A DNA stretch of 64,000 nt from Ignavibacteria bacterium (lineage in GTDB: Bacteria; Bacteroidota; Ignavibacteria; Tepidaquicellales; OLB5). Positions 62,819 to 64,000 of the stretch are shown one piece after another. A program made the position numbers and the translations under genes. Within the stretch, counting starts at the first letter, position 1. Every line of letters begins with the position of its first letter. Below the pieces are notes generated by a model, which saw only the letters and a list, made by a program, of their open reading frames with translations, did no database searches and was not told the DNA's origin. The DNA is taken from assembly GCA_019912545.1 (NCBI GenBank), contig JAIOIK010000143.1, positions 31,830 through 95,829 of the forward strand, given 5' to 3'.

Positions 62819-64000
62819 CTATTTGAGCAATATCATTTTTCTGGTTTCTGCAAAATCTCTAGTGATGAGTTTATAAAAGTAAACTCCGCTTGAATATTTG
62901 CTTCCATCAAAATCAACTTCATAAGTACCTTCCCTCAATTCCTGATTGACCAATGTTTCAATCTCCTTACCAAGCATATCATAAACGATAAGCCTTGTGT
63001 CAGAAAATTTCGATATCTGAAACCTGATCTTTGATTGCGGATTAAACGGATTAGGATAATTTTGAGATAGAGAAAAATCAAATGGTATCGCCGCATTTAC
63101 GGTGTTAATTCCCAGAACGATATTGATCGGGTCATTTGAAATGATAAATAATGAATCACTCATTGCAGCGAAAGTGCCGCTTTGAGGATGGATACATGAA
63201 ATTGACCTGTAATTTCTTGAAGCCGGTGATTCTAAAAATGGGTCACTAAACCACGTTTCACCTCCGTCTGTAGTAAGTCTGATAGTGCCGTTATCACCCG
63301 CAACCATGCCGCTATCAAGGTTCAAAAAGTAAATGCTCTTTAAATTGTTTACAGTTCCGCTGTTCTTTTGTATCCAGGTAAGTCCCAGATCAGTAGATTT
63401 ATATATCCTGCCTCCGCTTCCAACGGCAATATATCTGAAGTCTGTACTGTATGCACTCTTTTTATTCAGGGCATTGAAATCAAATGAGGTATCTGTAACA
63501 CTAACGTTGTACCAGTTAAAGCCAGTATCGGAACTTCTCAATATAGTCCCTTTTTCACCAACTGCTATAACCCTTTGGGGAGCAAAAGGAGCAATGACAA
63601 CATCTTTCAGGTTTCTGGTTGTTCCGCTTGTTTGTGAAACCAAATTACCGGTAACGAGTTCAATTGCAAATAGAATAGTTCCGTTATCCCCTACACAAAA
63701 CAGGAAAGAACTATGGTCAACACCCTTAAGATCAGCGCTTGTTATTGGAGTTTTACTTAACCAAGTTAAACCTGTATTAGTTGATACAAGAACTGTTCCA
63801 TTGTTTCCAACAACAGCAGCATTGTTCTGGTAAGGGTTGTTTGATCCTCTGACCATATTCAGCTGTTGTATTGTCCCAGATTCCATTCGCTGATATACTA
63901 TAGATGATCTTCCGGTTCCCCTGATTATGCCGCCATTGGAGCCAACCGAAATTGAGCAGAAAAGTGTATCGGAATTACTATCTCCGGGAGCGTATAGAGT
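62819..64000 (-). CDS. T9SS-exported protein with BNR/YCF48-like repeats (5' end missing)
   Basis: 393 codons to the window edge; the frame stays open upstream of the first ATG at 63886 to base 64000, so the start lies outside. Repeats with NTGLTW, DTGFNW, DLGLTW and DGGETW are the sialidase/photosystem-assembly (YCF48) type blades of a propeller. The C-terminal 80 residues are a type A T9SS sorting domain (QNYPNPFNP to MILLK). Probably a secreted or surface protein; ligand unknown. Confidence 0.88.
   Translation of the reverse strand, partial: TLYAPGDSNSDTLFCSISVGSNGGIIRGTGRSSIVYQRMESGTIQQLNMVRGSNNPYQNNAAVVGNNGTVLVSTNTGLTWLSKTPITSADLKGVDHSSFLFCVGDNGTILFAIELVTGNLVSQTSGTTRNLKDVVIAPFAPQRVIAVGEKGTILRSSDTGFNWYNVSVTDTSFDFNALNKKSAYSTDFRYIAVGSGGRIYKSTDLGLTWIQKNSGTVNNLKSIYFLNLDSGMVAGDNGTIRLTTDGGETWFSDPFLESPASRNYRSISCIHPQSGTFAAMSDSLFIISNDPINIVLGINTVNAAIPFDFSLSQNYPNPFNPQSKIRFQISKFSDTRLIVYDMLGKEIETLVNQELREGTYEVDFDGSKYSSGVYFYKLITRDFAETRKMILLK

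Overview
The window is an AT-rich stretch of a bacterial chromosome that most resembles the Ignavibacteria/Chlorobi side of the Bacteroidota. Three points suggest this. Three secreted proteins end in a type IX secretion sorting domain with the QNYPNPFNP signature. Many genes have a Bacteroidota-type TAnnTTTG promoter box shortly before the start. The gene set (suf, hyp, hdr/mvh, T9SS cargo, TPR-like lineage proteins) fits a mostly anaerobic heterotroph. This assignment is inference; no rRNA or tRNA gene is present.

Bases 856-21986 are a minus-strand hydrogen-metabolism island. Read in the direction of transcription it holds queF, the group 3b NAD(P)-type [NiFe] hydrogenase hydB-CNB-hydG-hydD-hydA with a maturation protease, then hdrC-hdrB-hdrA-mvhD-mvhG-mvhA (group 3c hydrogenase with electron-bifurcating heterodisulfide-reductase-like complex) with a second protease. 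After a hairpin terminator and a new promoter come hypA-B-F-C-D-E and a P-type cation ATPase. The two enzymes, their two dedicated endopeptidases and the shared Ni/Fe cofactor machinery form one functional set linking H2 to NAD(P)H and to ferredoxin plus a disulfide.

Bases 22179-31809 hold a T9SS-exported M1 aminopeptidase (plus strand) and a complete suf operon (minus strand: sufB-dinB-sufC-sufD-sufS-sufE-sufT-bacilliredoxin-rrf2), which would supply the many iron-sulfur clusters needed by the island. Bases 31858-41691 are mixed accessory genes: a helical protein, small proteins including an ACP-like protein lacking the carrier serine, a free-standing candidate ncRNA with promoter and terminator, a DUF4349 lipoprotein, a large secreted protein of GND-Y repeats, and a bacterioferritin. 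Bases 41988-46220 carry two type I glutamine synthetases, an Lrp-type regulator and ndk. Bases 46400-54873 carry an M50 protease, a 2-hydroxyacid dehydrogenase, a CapA-like protein, a ferredoxin-nitroreductase, a Ca2+/H+ antiporter and an outer-membrane protein. Bases 54934-55356 hold two related structured RNAs in tandem. The right end has two paralogous helical proteins flanking a VCBS-repeat T9SS protein, then mtaB, sixA and a truncated T9SS protein.

The most notable signals are: (1) an FNR/CRP-type operator (TGAT-N4-ATCA) placed at exactly the same distance from the promoter box before the hydrogenase operon, the hyp operon and the ferredoxin-nitroreductase gene, and possibly bacterioferritin; (2) the tandem RNA pair with compensatory base changes; (3) the ncRNA near 34.3 kb; and (4) families of short palindromes between genes, one of which appears to have inserted in frame into a coding sequence.
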